This document shows, one piece after another, positions 24,703 through 33,446 of a stretch of DNA of 64,000 bases (position 1 is the first letter of the stretch; each line of letters opens with the position of its first letter). Position numbers and translations under genes: made by a program. The notes beneath the pieces are model-generated. The model ran no database searches, had not been told where the DNA came from, and was given only the letters and a program-made list of their open reading frames with translations. Origin of the DNA: Variovorax paradoxus (GTDB taxonomy: Bacteria; Pseudomonadota; Gammaproteobacteria; Burkholderiales; Burkholderiaceae_C); NCBI GenBank assembly GCA_016806145.1, contig CP063166.1, positions 3,906,001 through 3,970,000 of the forward strand. Direction: 5' to 3'.

Positions 24703-26221
24703 CAGCTGGCGCTTCGGCATCCGCGCGCGCCTGCTGGCGCTGCTGCTGCCGGGCATGGTCGCGCTGCTCGCGCTCGACAGCTGGAGCGACTACCAGGCGC
24801 TGACCGAGAGCCTGGTGGACGCCTACGACCAGAGCCTGCTCGAGCCCGTGCAGGCGCTGGCCAACGGCATCGTGGTGGCGAGCGACGGCAGCGTGCGCGT
24901 GCAGGAGGCGTTCTCGGTGCAGGCGATGTTCGAGTCGACCCACCTGCGCTACAAGTACCTGCACGTGGGCGCGGCGCCGGTGGTGCGGGGCGAGACCGGC
25001 ACCGAGGAGACGCTGATGGGCGTGCCCGACCTGCCCCCTCCGCCTCCGCGCGGCGGCGGCCCCGAGGGCGCGCCGGTGTTCTACGACGCCACCTACCAGC
25101 AGCACCCGGTGCGCGTGGCCGCGCTGCGCCAGACGGTCTACAACACCCACGCGGGCAGCGCCTACACCGTGCTGATCCAGGCCGCCGAAGGCACCGGCCC
25201 GCGCCGGCGCGCGCAGGACGAATCGCTGCGCCAGGAGCTGCTGCGCGCCGCGCGCATGGTGGTGGTGATGGCGCTGCTGGTGTGGCTGGGGGTGGCCTGG
25301 ACCTTGCGCCCGCTCGAGCGGCTGCGCCGGTCGCTGCGCGAACGCGCGCGCGACGACATCCAGCCGCTCGATCCCACCGGCGTGCCGCAGGAGGTGGTGC
25401 CGCTGGTCGACGCGGTCAACCACCACATCGGGCGCCATCGCCGCATGGTGGCCGAGCATTCGGAGTTCCTCGCCGATGCCTCGCACCAGCTGCGCACGCC
25501 GCTGGGCATCCTGTCGATCCAGGCCGGCTACGCGGTGCGCGAGACCGACCCCGAGCGCATGCGCGAATCGCTGCATGCGATCGTCGCGCAGCTCGCGCGC
25601 ACGCGGCGCCTGAGCGAACAGCTGCTGGCGCTCGCGCATGCGACGCACGAAGGCGGGACCGAGGCCGCCGCGCCCGGGATCGTCGACCTCAACGCGATCG
25701 CGCGCGCCGTGGTGCTGCAGTACCTGCCGCTTGCGCGCGAGCACGACCAGGACCTGGGCTGGGTCGACGCGCGCGGCGACACCGCCACCGAGGGCCTCGC
25801 CGCGCCCGACGAGGAAGAGGACGCGGCCTCGCCCGTGATACCGGTGCGCGCCCATGCCGCCGAGCTGCACGAGCTGCTCGCGAACCTGGTGCACAACGCG
25901 ATCAAGTACACGCCGCGCGGCGGCAACATCACGGTGACGGTGCGCCGCGATGCCTCGCAGGCGCTGGCCGAGGTCTGCGACAGCGGCCCCGGCATCGCGC
26001 CCGAGCGGCGCGCCAGCGTGTTCGAGCGCTTCCAGCGCGACCCGGCCTCGCAGGCCCCGGGCGCGCCCGCGATGCAGGGCGCCGGCCTCGGCCTCACCAT
26101 CGCGCGCGGCTATGCGCGGCGCAACGGCGGCGAGATCGTGCTGGCCAGCGCCGACATGCCCGAGAGCGCCAACGGCGGCGGCCTGCGCGCGATCCTCCGA
26201 TTGCCGCTCGCCCGTACGTGA
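24662..26221 (+). CDS. tctE: Sensor histidine kinase, TctE-like
   Basis: This 519-residue membrane kinase has two helices (about 24-42 and 198-216) flanking a periplasmic sensor of the 2CSK_N type, which includes a proline/glycine-rich stretch near residue 125. A HAMP-like linker, the dimerisation box with H275 (ADASHQLRTPLG), the N box NLVHNAIKYTPRGG and the G boxes DSGPGIAP and GAGLGLTIARGY follow. In TctE-type systems the kinase responds to carboxylates and induces tricarboxylate transport. A short acidic insert (PDEEEDA) lies between the H and N boxes. Confidence 0.86.
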   Translation: MDPHAPAPSPSPTDSWRFGIRARLLALLLPGMVALLALDSWSDYQALTESLVDAYDQSLLEPVQALANGIVVASDGSVRVQEAFSVQAMFESTHLRYKYLHVGAAPVVRGETGTEETLMGVPDLPPPPPRGGGPEGAPVFYDATYQQHPVRVAALRQTVYNTHAGSAYTVLIQAAEGTGPRRRAQDESLRQELLRAARMVVVMALLVWLGVAWTLRPLERLRRSLRERARDDIQPLDPTGVPQEVVPLVDAVNHHIGRHRRMVAEHSEFLADASHQLRTPLGILSIQAGYAVRETDPERMRESLHAIVAQLARTRRLSEQLLALAHATHEGGTEAAAPGIVDLNAIARAVVLQYLPLAREHDQDLGWVDARGDTATEGLAAPDEEEDAASPVIPVRAHAAELHELLANLVHNAIKYTPRGGNITVTVRRDASQALAEVCDSGPGIAPERRASVFERFQRDPASQAPGAPAMQGAGLGLTIARGYARRNGGEIVLASADMPESANGGGLRAILRLPLART

Positions 26222-26233
26222 TAACACGTATTT

Positions 26234-26248
26234 TGGGCCTCGAAGGCC
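26234..26248. promoter_or_regulatory. Short GC-rich dyad between tctE and tctB
   Basis: GGGCCTCGAAGGCCC forms a perfect 6-bp stem with a 3-nt loop, just after the tctE stop and about 75 bp before tctB. No T run follows, so it is a poor terminator. It could be an operator or an mRNA-processing hairpin. Confidence 0.25.
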
Positions 26249-26322
26249 CTTGCAAGCGTGTTGCGAAAGGGGATTGAAAGCCCCGCTTCCTAGACTGCAT
26301 TGCTTCAGCCCGAAGGAGACAT

Positions 26323-26844
26323 ATGCAGCACAGCACGGGTGGTGGCGCGGCCTCGCAGGCATCGCGCGCCCCATCGACATTCAAGAAAGACTACTACGGC
26401 GGAGCCCTGATGGTGATCGTCGGACTGGCCGCCGCCTATGCCGGCTACGGCTACCGCGTCGGCGAACTCGCGCACATGGGACCGGGCTTCTTCCCGGTCG
26501 CGCTCGGGCTGCTGCTGGCCTTCATCGGCCTCCTGATGGTGATCTCGGCGCGCGGCCAGCAACCGGCACCCGAGGCCGCCGTCTCGCACGGCCATCCCTC
26601 GGGCCTGCCCGACCTGCGCGGCTGCGTCTGCATCGTGCTGGGCATCCTCTCGTTCCTGCTGCTCGGCGAGTACGGCGGGCTGCTACCCGCGACCTTCGCG
26701 ATCGTGTTCATCTCGGCGCTCGGCGACCGCGACAACACGCTGCGCGAGGCGCTGCTGCTCGCGCTCGCGATGATGGTCATCGCGGTGGTGGTGTTCTGGT
26801 GGGCGCTGAGCCTGCAGCTGCCACTGTTCCAGTGGGGAGGCTGA
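26323..26844 (+). CDS. tctB: Tripartite tricarboxylate transporter small membrane protein TctB
   Basis: TctB is the small four-helix membrane subunit of TTT secondary transporters, which pair with the large TctA and a periplasmic binding protein. The 173-residue protein shows four hydrophobic segments (starting near residues 26, 52, 97 and 142). The start has a clear GGAG site (AAGGAGACATATG). It lies 4 nt before tctA. No tctC gene precedes it, which is unusual. Confidence 0.9.
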   Translation: MQHSTGGGAASQASRAPSTFKKDYYGGALMVIVGLAAAYAGYGYRVGELAHMGPGFFPVALGLLLAFIGLLMVISARGQQPAPEAAVSHGHPSGLPDLRGCVCIVLGILSFLLLGEYGGLLPATFAIVFISALGDRDNTLREALLLALAMMVIAVVVFWWALSLQLPLFQWGG

Positions 26845-26848
26845 GACC

Positions 26849-28408
26849 ATGATCGGACAATCGCTCCACGACCTCTGGTTCGGCTTCGGCGTCGCGTTCC
26901 AGGGCTCCAACCTGCTCTGGTCCTTCTTCGGCGTGCTGGTGGGCAACCTCATCGGCGTGCTGCCCGGCATGGGCGCGCTGCAGGCCATCTCGATCCTGCT
27001 GCCGCTCACCTACGTGATGCATCCGGTGCCCGCCATCCTGATGCTGGCCGGCATCTTCTACGGTTCGCAGTACGGCGGCGCGATCGGCGCCATCCTGATG
27101 AACATGCCCTCGCATCCGCCGCATGCGGTGACCTGCCTCGACGGCTATCCGATGACCAAGCAGGGCAAGGGTGGCGTGGCGCTCGGCGTGACGATGATCT
27201 CCTCGTTCTTCGCCGCCTCGGTGGGCATCGTGGTGATGATCTTCGCCTCGCCGCTGCTGGTGCAGATCGCGTTCAAGTTCGGCCCGACCGAGATCTTCTC
27301 GATCATGATGCTGGGCCTGCTCGCGGGCTCGACCATGTCGCGCGGCTCGGCGCTCAAGGGCGTGGCGATGACGGTGTTCGGCCTGCTGTGCGGCGTGGTC
27401 GGCACCGACGTCAACAGCGGCAGCTTCCGCTTCGCCTTCGACCTGCCCGAGCTCAGCGACGGCCTCGAGCTGGTCGCGATCTCGATGGGCCTGTTCGGCG
27501 TGGCCGACTTCCTGCTCAACGTGAACCGCATGAAGAGCATCGGCGACACCGGCACGCTCAAGCTCAGCGACATGCGCCCGAGCAAGGAAGAGCTCAAGCG
27601 CGCCTTCCCCGCGATGATCCGCGGCACCATCGTCGGCACGATCTTCGGCGCGATGCCGGGCACCGGCCCGACCATCACCACCTTCATCGCCTATGCGCTC
27701 GAACGCAAGGTGTCGAAGACGCCCGCGGCCTTCGGCACCGGCATGATCGAAGGCGTGGCCGGGCCCGAGGCCTCGGCGCACTCGAAGACGCAGGTCGACT
27801 TCATCCCGACCATGAGCCTGGGCATCCCGGGCGACGCGGTGATGGCGCTGATCCTCGGCGCGCTGCTGATCCAGGGCATCCAGCCCGGCCCGCAGCTGAT
27901 CACCGAGCACCCGGACATCTTCTGGGGCCTGATCGCCAGCTTCTGGATCGGCAACGTGATCCTGGTGGTGCTCAACGTGCCGCTGATCGGCGTCTGGGTG
28001 AAGCTCTTGAAGGTGCCCTACAAGTACCTGTTCCCGGCGGCGATGTTCTTCATCGCGGTGGGCGTGTTCAGCACGCAGAACAGCCTGTTCCAGATCTGGG
28101 AGGTGCTGGTGTTCGGCATCATCGGCGCGCTGCTGATGTCGCTCGAGTTCTCGGTCGCGCCGATCCTGCTGGGCTTCGTGCTCGGGCCGATGGTGGAGGA
28201 GAACTTCCGCCGCGCGCTGCTGCTCTCGCGCGGCGACATGTCGGTGTTCGTCACGCGCCCGATCAGCGGCACCTTCATCGGGCTGTGCGTGCTGCTGCTG
28301 ATCGGCGTGGGCTACTCGGCCTGGCGCGGCTCGCGGCGCAAGTCGCAGCTGCTGCCCGATGCGCCCGACGGTGCGCCACCGGCCGAAGCGGTGACGCTGG
28401 GCAAGTAG
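26849..28408 (+). CDS. tctA: Tripartite tricarboxylate transporter large permease TctA
   Basis: TctA is the large permease (519 residues, about 11-12 hydrophobic helices) of a TTT uptake system driven by an ion gradient. Family motifs include GVLPGMGALQAISILLPLTY near residue 35, FYGSQYGGAIGAILMNMPS near residue 70, GAMPGTGPTITTFIAYALER near residue 270 and GIPGDAVMALILGALLIQGI near residue 328. It is tightly linked to tctB and lies downstream of tctDE. The substrate is not determined by sequence. Its stop abuts the stop of the convergent gene at 28409. Confidence 0.93.
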   Translation: MIGQSLHDLWFGFGVAFQGSNLLWSFFGVLVGNLIGVLPGMGALQAISILLPLTYVMHPVPAILMLAGIFYGSQYGGAIGAILMNMPSHPPHAVTCLDGYPMTKQGKGGVALGVTMISSFFAASVGIVVMIFASPLLVQIAFKFGPTEIFSIMMLGLLAGSTMSRGSALKGVAMTVFGLLCGVVGTDVNSGSFRFAFDLPELSDGLELVAISMGLFGVADFLLNVNRMKSIGDTGTLKLSDMRPSKEELKRAFPAMIRGTIVGTIFGAMPGTGPTITTFIAYALERKVSKTPAAFGTGMIEGVAGPEASAHSKTQVDFIPTMSLGIPGDAVMALILGALLIQGIQPGPQLITEHPDIFWGLIASFWIGNVILVVLNVPLIGVWVKLLKVPYKYLFPAAMFFIAVGVFSTQNSLFQIWEVLVFGIIGALLMSLEFSVAPILLGFVLGPMVEENFRRALLLSRGDMSVFVTRPISGTFIGLCVLLLIGVGYSAWRGSRRKSQLLPDAPDGAPPAEAVTLGK

Positions 28409-28822
28409 TTAGAGGCCTTCGGCGAAGGCCAGCACGCGGCGCCCGTCGGCCTCGGTGTAGACCGCGGCCGGCGTGAGCCCCACATAGCGGCCGCCCTCGT
28501 GCGGCCGCGCTTCCACCAGCTGGACGCCCACCACCTCGCCCGACTTCACGTAGCGCGTCTCGATGTAGATGCCGGTCTGGCCGGCCTTGTTGATCGGCAG
28601 TTGCGCGACGGCCGCATAGTCCTCGGCCTTGAGCAGCGCGGTGAGGCGGTCCTTCAGGTGGAAGTCGTACCAGGCCTGCTTGTAGACCTGCGACTCGCCG
28701 GTCTTCACATGCTTGAGCATCACCAGCAGCTTGCGCTGGAACAGCTTGAGTTCCTTCATCAGGAATTCGAACAGGTCGCCGTATTCGCCCGGGGCCGTTT
28801 CCGGAGTCTTCTGAATCGCCAT
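28409..28822 (-). CDS. Conserved hypothetical protein, 137 residues
   Basis: I do not recognise this family. The protein is soluble-looking, with an N-terminal helical part (GDLFEFLMKELKLFQRKLLV, VYKQAWYDFHLKDRLTALLK) and a beta-rich C-terminal part (TGIYIETRYVKSGEVVGVQ, GRRVLAFAEGL). ATG 28822 was chosen because a GAGGCGAG site precedes it and the upstream extension looks random. It converges on tctA with no gap and diverges from the GNAT gene. Confidence 0.65.
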   Translation of the reverse strand: MAIQKTPETAPGEYGDLFEFLMKELKLFQRKLLVMLKHVKTGESQVYKQAWYDFHLKDRLTALLKAEDYAAVAQLPINKAGQTGIYIETRYVKSGEVVGVQLVEARPHEGGRYVGLTPAAVYTEADGRRVLAFAEGL

Positions 28823-28965
28823 CTCGCCTCGCTCGCTTTCTTCAACGTCGTTGTGGTTGTGGGTCGCGGGGCCGGTGTTCCCTCCCTCGCGGCGGGCGCA
28901 CTTTACTATCGGACGATGGCATTTCGCGCCGCGTTGCGCGCGAACGATGCAACAGAGTTTCACAA

Positions 28966-29433
28966 GTGAACCCTATAGTTTTCAGAACCGCGACGCGCGC
29001 CGACCTGGCCGCCATCGTCGCCCTGCTCGCCGACGATCCGCTGGGCCGCGAACGCGAGGCCGCGAGCCCCGCGGCCGATGCCATCGATGCGCGCTACCTC
29101 GCCGCCTTCGAAGCCATCGCGGCCGATGCCAACCAGCAGCTCGTGGTCGCGACCGAAGGCGACATGGTGGTCGGCACGCTGCAGCTCTCGTTCATTCCGG
29201 GCATCGCGCGCCAGGGCGCATGGCGCGGCCAGATCGAGGCCGTGCGCATCGCGTCGCAGCGGCGCGATGCGGGCCTGGGCCAGCGCATGTTCGAGTGGGC
29301 GATCGCGCGCTGCCGCGAGCGCGGCTGCGCGCTGGTGCAGCTCACGACCGACAAGCGCCGGCCCGATGCCCATCGCTTCTACGAGAAGCTGGGCTTCGTG
29401 GCGAGCCACGAGGGCTACAAGCTCGCGCTGTAG
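28966..29433 (+). CDS. GNAT-family N-acetyltransferase
   Basis: This 155-residue acetyl-CoA-dependent acetyltransferase starts at GTG 28966. The N-terminal FRTATRADLAAIVALLADDP and the acetyl-CoA loop (RRDAGLGQRMFEWAIARC, near residues 100-117) followed by RRPDAHRFYEKLGFVASHEG are standard GNAT features. The substrate is unknown. The 143-bp gap to the divergent hypothetical gene should hold both promoters. Confidence 0.85.
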   Translation: MNPIVFRTATRADLAAIVALLADDPLGREREAASPAADAIDARYLAAFEAIAADANQQLVVATEGDMVVGTLQLSFIPGIARQGAWRGQIEAVRIASQRRDAGLGQRMFEWAIARCRERGCALVQLTTDKRRPDAHRFYEKLGFVASHEGYKLAL

Positions 29434-29438
29434 AGAAT

Positions 29439-30368
29439 TCAGGTGGGCGTGCTGCCCGTGTCGGGCTCGCGCACGCCGAAGGGCTTGCCCGGCAGCGGAA
29501 TGAACTCGGTCTCGCCGGGCACGTGGCCCATGCGTTGCGCGGCCCAGTCCTCACCGGCCTGCAGGATGCGCTCGCGCCGGCTCGAGACGAAGTTCCAGGT
29601 GATGTAGCGCGGGCCGTCGAGCGGCTCGCCGCCGATCACCACCAGCCGCACCGGCGCGGTCACCGGCGCCGTGAGGTTGGCGCCCTGCCCGTCGGGCAGC
29701 ACGGCCATGGTGTGCATCGGCACGGCCACGCCGTCGAGGCCGATGTCGCCGTCGATCGGATAGACCGCGAGCTCGGGCGCCAGCGCGGGCAGCGCGAAGC
29801 TCGCGCCGGCCGGCAGCGCGATGTCGAGGTAGACGGTCTGCGAGAAGGTCGTGACCGGCGAGCGTTTGCCGAAGGCCTCGCCCACCAGCACGCGCACGCC
29901 CACGCCCTGCTCGAACAGCGCGGGAATCGCATCGGCCGCGGTGTGCTCGAAGGCGGGCTCGACCTCTTCATGGGCCTGCGGCAACGCGGCCCACAACTGC
30001 AGGCCGTGATTGACGAAGCTCTCGGCCAGCAGGCGCTCGGGCTTGCGTTCGGAGTGCACGATTCCGCGGCCCGAGGTCATCCAGTTGATGGCGCCCGGCA
30101 GGATCTCCTGCACGCTGCCGATGCTGTCGCGATGCATCATCGCGCCCTCGAACAGGTAGGTGACGGTGGCCAGGCCGATGTGCGGATGCGGGCGCACGTC
30201 GTGCGAATTGCCCGGCTGCTCGGTGGCCGGGCCGAAATGGTCGAAGAACACGAAGGGCCCGACCGAGCGGCGCACGGCCGCGGGCAGCAGGCGCCGCACG
30301 TTGAAGCCGCCCCCCAGGTCCTTGTCATGCGGTTGCAGCAAACGGGTGGTGGGGGTGGCGTCGGTCAT
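29439..30368 (-). CDS. Pirin-family bicupin protein
   Basis: Pirins are iron-binding bicupins; some act as quercetinases on phenolic compounds. The 309-residue protein has the N-terminal cupin motif RPHPHIGLATVTYLFEGAM and RDSIG with its metal-binding His residues, the pirin signature SGRGIVHSE, and a C-terminal cupin. The start is ATG 30368 with a GGAGAG site. It is the last gene of a minus-strand run pirin-DoxX-flavodoxin-pirin divergent from a LysR gene. Confidence 0.88.
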   Translation of the reverse strand: MTDATPTTRLLQPHDKDLGGGFNVRRLLPAAVRRSVGPFVFFDHFGPATEQPGNSHDVRPHPHIGLATVTYLFEGAMMHRDSIGSVQEILPGAINWMTSGRGIVHSERKPERLLAESFVNHGLQLWAALPQAHEEVEPAFEHTAADAIPALFEQGVGVRVLVGEAFGKRSPVTTFSQTVYLDIALPAGASFALPALAPELAVYPIDGDIGLDGVAVPMHTMAVLPDGQGANLTAPVTAPVRLVVIGGEPLDGPRYITWNFVSSRRERILQAGEDWAAQRMGHVPGETEFIPLPGKPFGVREPDTGSTPT

Positions 30369-30420
30369 CGTGTTCTCTCCGTGGGTGCCCCGGGCCGGGG
30401 GCGGCCCGCGCAGGCGGTGG

Positions 30421-30972
30421 TCAGCCGCGCGATCTTGCCACCGCGGCCACGCGCTCGCCGAAAGACCGCGCGGTCTCGAGGTCACCGCGGGGAATCTCGG
30501 CCGGGCTCGCGTCCGAGGGCGACTGCGTCAGCAAGCCGCCGTAGCCGCCGATGTAGTTGGTCGAATCGCGCGTGGCGGCCTTGTTGTTGGTCGGCAGGAT
30601 GCCCATGCTGACCCAGATGCCGCTGTGCTGCATCGCGAGCGTCCAGAGGTAGGTCAGGGTCGTGACCTTGTCGCCGTTGATGGTGGCGCTGTTGGTGAAG
30701 CCCGCGAAGAGCTTGTCCTTCCAGCCCTGCGTGTACCAGACCTTCGACGATGCATCGGCGAATTTCTTGAACTGCCAGCTCACGCCGCCCATGTAGGTGG
30801 GGGAGCCCAGGATGATCGCGTCGGCCGCGGCCAGGGTCTCCCAGCCGCCCTCGGGCAGGTTGCCGTCGGCATCGATGGCGAGCAGTTGCGCGCCCGCGCC
30901 GTCGGCCACGGCTTGCGCCACGCGCTGGGTATGGCCGTAGCCGGAATGGAAGACGATGACGATGTTGCTCAT
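30421..30972 (-). CDS. Flavodoxin-family NAD(P)H:quinone oxidoreductase (WrbA-like)
   Basis: This is a 183-residue flavodoxin-fold protein. The FMN phosphate-binding loop HSGYGHTQRVA lies near residue 9, and SPTYMGGVSWQFKKFADAS near residue 57 is typical of WrbA-like quinone reductases. Two-electron quinone reduction would avoid semiquinone formation. It lies between doxX and a pirin gene, which fits a quinone-stress role. Confidence 0.85.
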   Translation of the reverse strand: MSNIVIVFHSGYGHTQRVAQAVADGAGAQLLAIDADGNLPEGGWETLAAADAIILGSPTYMGGVSWQFKKFADASSKVWYTQGWKDKLFAGFTNSATINGDKVTTLTYLWTLAMQHSGIWVSMGILPTNNKAATRDSTNYIGGYGGLLTQSPSDASPAEIPRGDLETARSFGERVAAVARSRG

Positions 30973-31009
30973 GTTCGATGGCTCCTTGCGATGGGAATGG
31001 ATGCGGGGA

Positions 31010-31426
31010 TCAGCGCTTGTCGATGCTGAAGCGGCCGGGACCGAAGGCGGCGAAGGCGAGCAGGCCGCCGGCGATCGCGATGTTCTTGTTGAAGTTGATC
31101 TGCTGCGCCATCTTCATCGCGTCGGGCACGGCCCAGTACTTGTGGAAGAACAGCGCGGTCGCGACCGTGAAGATGGCCATGGCGATCGCGGTCCAGCGGG
31201 TCTTGAAGCCCAGCAGCAGCGCGATGCCCAGGCCGAGCTCGACCACGATCGCGATCGCCGCCGCCACTTCGGGCAGCGGCAGGCCGGCCGAGGTGATGTA
31301 GCCCACGGTGCCGCCGAAGCCCATGAGCTTGCCGATGCCGGCCGGGATGAACAGATAGGCGATCAGGATGCGGCCGATCAGCGCCAGCGTGTCCTGCGCG
31401 CCGTTGGGGGTGGTGGTGGTTGTCAT
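31010..31426 (-). CDS. DoxX-family membrane protein
   Basis: This 138-residue protein has four hydrophobic segments (ALIGRILIAYLFIPAGIGKL, VAAAIAIVVELGLGIALLLG, WTAIAMAIFTVATALFF, IAIAGGLLAFAAFGPG). E. coli YqjF, a DoxX protein, is the best-known target of YhaJ and responds to nitroaromatics. The start is ATG 31426 with a GAGGAG site, although several downstream Thr codons make the exact N-terminus soft. Confidence 0.87.
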   Translation of the reverse strand: MTTTTTPNGAQDTLALIGRILIAYLFIPAGIGKLMGFGGTVGYITSAGLPLPEVAAAIAIVVELGLGIALLLGFKTRWTAIAMAIFTVATALFFHKYWAVPDAMKMAQQINFNKNIAIAGGLLAFAAFGPGRFSIDKR

Positions 31427-31475
31427 GGTTCGAACTCCTCGGTTGTGTTGAATGGAATGAAAGGAACGGGTCGCT

Positions 31476-31502
31476 AAGAAAAGGCCGGGCCCTCGCCCGG
31501 CC
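31476..31502 (-). terminator. Rho-independent terminator between the YhaK-like pirin and doxX
   Basis: On the minus strand GGCCGGGC-GAGG-GCCCGGCC forms a perfect 8-bp stem with a 4-nt loop, followed directly by TTTTCTT. It stands 10 nt after the pirin stop and upstream of doxX. It may partly separate the pirin transcript from the doxX-flavodoxin-pirin genes. Confidence 0.75.
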
Positions 31503-31511
31503 GCGGGAACA

Positions 31512-32213
31512 TCAGGCGGCGAGGTCGAACACCAGCACCTCGGCATCCTTGCCGCCGGCCAGCGTCAGCCGCGACTCGCCTTCGAGCAGCGCGGCGTCGC
31601 CGCCCGCGAGCTTCTGGCCATTGACTTCGAGCTCGCCGCGCACCAGGTGCACGTAGCCCTTGCGCTTCGGGTCGAGCGCGAGGCTCGCGCTCTCGTCGCC
31701 GTCGAGCAGGCCCGCGAACAGGCGCGCATCGGCGTGCACCGTCACCGAGCCGTCGGCGCCGTCGGGCGAGGCCACCAGGCGCAGCTTGCCGCGCTTCTCG
31801 GCGGCATCGAAGTTCTTCTGCTCGTAGCCGGGCTCGATGCCGCGCACGTTGGGCTGGATCCAGATCTGCAGGAAGTGCGTGGTCTCGTCGGCCTTGTGGT
31901 TGAACTCGCTGTGCATCACGCCGCGGCCGGCGCTCATGCGCTGCACGTCGCCCGGCGGGATCGACTCCACGTTGCCCATGCTGTCCTTGTGCGCCAGCTC
32001 GCCCGACAGCACGTAGCTGATGATCTCCATGTCCTTGTGGCCATGGGTGCCGAAGCCGGCGCCGGCGGCCACGCGGTCCTCGTTGATCACGCGCAGATTG
32101 CCGAAGCCCATGTGGGCCGGGTCGTAGTAGTTGGCGAAGGAAAAGCTGTGGAACGAGCGCAGCCAGCCGTGGTCGGCATAACCGCGTTCCTGGGATCTAC
32201 GGACTTGCAACAT
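31512..32213 (-). CDS. YhaK-like pirin-family protein
   Basis: This 233-residue bicupin is the same length as E. coli YhaK. It has FHSFSFANYYDPAHMGFGNL, the metal site GTHGHKDMEIISYVLSGEL and SAGRGVMHSEFNH. YhaK is known to be redox-sensitive and is induced with YqjF by the LysR regulator YhaJ. The start is ATG 32213 with an AAGGAG site. It is the first gene of the minus-strand run and is divergent from the LysR gene. Confidence 0.87.
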   Translation of the reverse strand: MLQVRRSQERGYADHGWLRSFHSFSFANYYDPAHMGFGNLRVINEDRVAAGAGFGTHGHKDMEIISYVLSGELAHKDSMGNVESIPPGDVQRMSAGRGVMHSEFNHKADETTHFLQIWIQPNVRGIEPGYEQKNFDAAEKRGKLRLVASPDGADGSVTVHADARLFAGLLDGDESASLALDPKRKGYVHLVRGELEVNGQKLAGGDAALLEGESRLTLAGGKDAEVLVFDLAA

Positions 32214-32343
32214 CTTCGGACTCCTTGGGCCGGACCCGTGGGGATCTTCGGCCTTCTTCGTATGCCGCGCCGGATGCGCAGCGGATGGGAAGAACTTTAG
32301 GTCCGCGCCCCCGAGGGAAAAGCGCCGCGCTTTGATGGCATCA

Positions 32344-32362
32344 TTCAAATTTTTTGATCAAT
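32344..32362. promoter_or_regulatory. A/T-rich dyad in the pirin-LysR divergent region
   Basis: In an otherwise GC-rich gap the stretch ATTCAAATTTTTTGATCAAT contains the dyad TCAAA-TT-TTTGA and a perfect TTGATCAA. It overlaps the region just before the LysR ribosome site. LysR regulators commonly bind such dyads between themselves and their targets; this assignment is inference. Confidence 0.35.
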
Positions 32363-32374
32363 GGAGCCGCGACC

Positions 32375-33328
32375 ATGCCCAGCCCCCGCGACGTGCTGAC
32401 CCCCGATGCGCTCGCCATGCTGCAGACCGTGGCCCACACCGGCAGCTTCGCCGCGGCGGCGCGCGCGCTCGACCTGGTGCCCAGCGCGCTGAGCTACCGC
32501 GTGCGCCAGATCGAGGACGCGCTCGACGTGCTGCTGTTCGACCGCAGCGCGCGCCAGGCGAAGCTGACCGAGGCCGGCGCCGAGCTGCTGCGCGAGGCGG
32601 CGCGGCTGCTCGGCGAGATCGATGCCGTGGCCAACCGGGTGAGGCGCGTGGCCACCGGCTGGGAGCCGATGCTCACGATCGCGGTCGACAGCGTGATCGC
32701 GCGCGATCCGCTGCTCGACCTCGCCACCGCCTTCTTCGCGCTCGAGCCGCCGACCCGCCTGAAGCTGCGCGACGAGACCCTGCTGGGCACCATCGAGGCC
32801 CTGACCAGCGGCGAGGCCGACCTCGCGATCGGCGCGGTGCTCGACGCCGCCAGCCTGGCCTTCACCGCCACCGGCCTGCGCAGCCTGCCGCTGGGCGAGT
32901 TGCGCTTCATCTACGCGGTGGCGCCGCACCATCCGCTGGCGCGGCTCGAGGAACCGCTGAGCGACGCCGTGCTGCGCCAGTACCGCGCGGTGGCAGCGGC
33001 CGACTCGGCGCGCAGCAGTCCCGGCATGACGGTCAACCTAGTCGGCGGACAGGACGTGCTGACCGTGCCGACCATGCAGGCCAAGCTCGCGGCGCAGCTG
33101 CACGGCCTGGGCGGCGGCTTCCTGCCCGAGCCGATGGCGCGGCCCTACATCGAGGCCGGCCACCTGGTCGAGCGCCGCACCGAGCGCCAGCCGCCGCTGG
33201 GCAGCATGCACTGCGCCTGGCGCGTGCGCGCGGCGGGCAAGCCCGGGCGCGCGCTCGAATGGTGGCTCGCGCAGTTCGAGCACGAGGGCACGCGGCGCGC
33301 GCTGCTCGAGCGGCACCGCGGCCGCTGA
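32375..33328 (+). CDS. LysR-family regulator, YhaJ-like by context
   Basis: This 317-residue regulator has an N-terminal winged helix-turn-helix (MLQTVAHTGSFAAAARALDL, PSALSYRVRQIEDAL) and a periplasmic-binding-like effector domain from about residue 95. ATG 32375 has a TGGAG site; an in-frame TTG at 32354 is less likely. It is divergent from a YhaK-like pirin, and the cluster also holds DoxX and a flavodoxin. In E. coli, YhaJ controls yhaK and the doxX gene yqjF, so it probably controls this cluster. Confidence 0.85.
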   Translation: MPSPRDVLTPDALAMLQTVAHTGSFAAAARALDLVPSALSYRVRQIEDALDVLLFDRSARQAKLTEAGAELLREAARLLGEIDAVANRVRRVATGWEPMLTIAVDSVIARDPLLDLATAFFALEPPTRLKLRDETLLGTIEALTSGEADLAIGAVLDAASLAFTATGLRSLPLGELRFIYAVAPHHPLARLEEPLSDAVLRQYRAVAAADSARSSPGMTVNLVGGQDVLTVPTMQAKLAAQLHGLGGGFLPEPMARPYIEAGHLVERRTERQPPLGSMHCAWRVRAAGKPGRALEWWLAQFEHEGTRRALLERHRGR

Positions 33329-33446
33329 TGCCTCGGGGGCGCGCATCGTCGTTTGCCCCAGGGTGGCTGCGGCGCGCGCGCAGACCGGGTTAGAGTCGGC
33401 GCAGCATCCAACCGTCTTCACCTCGTCACAAGAAAAGGGTCCAGCA

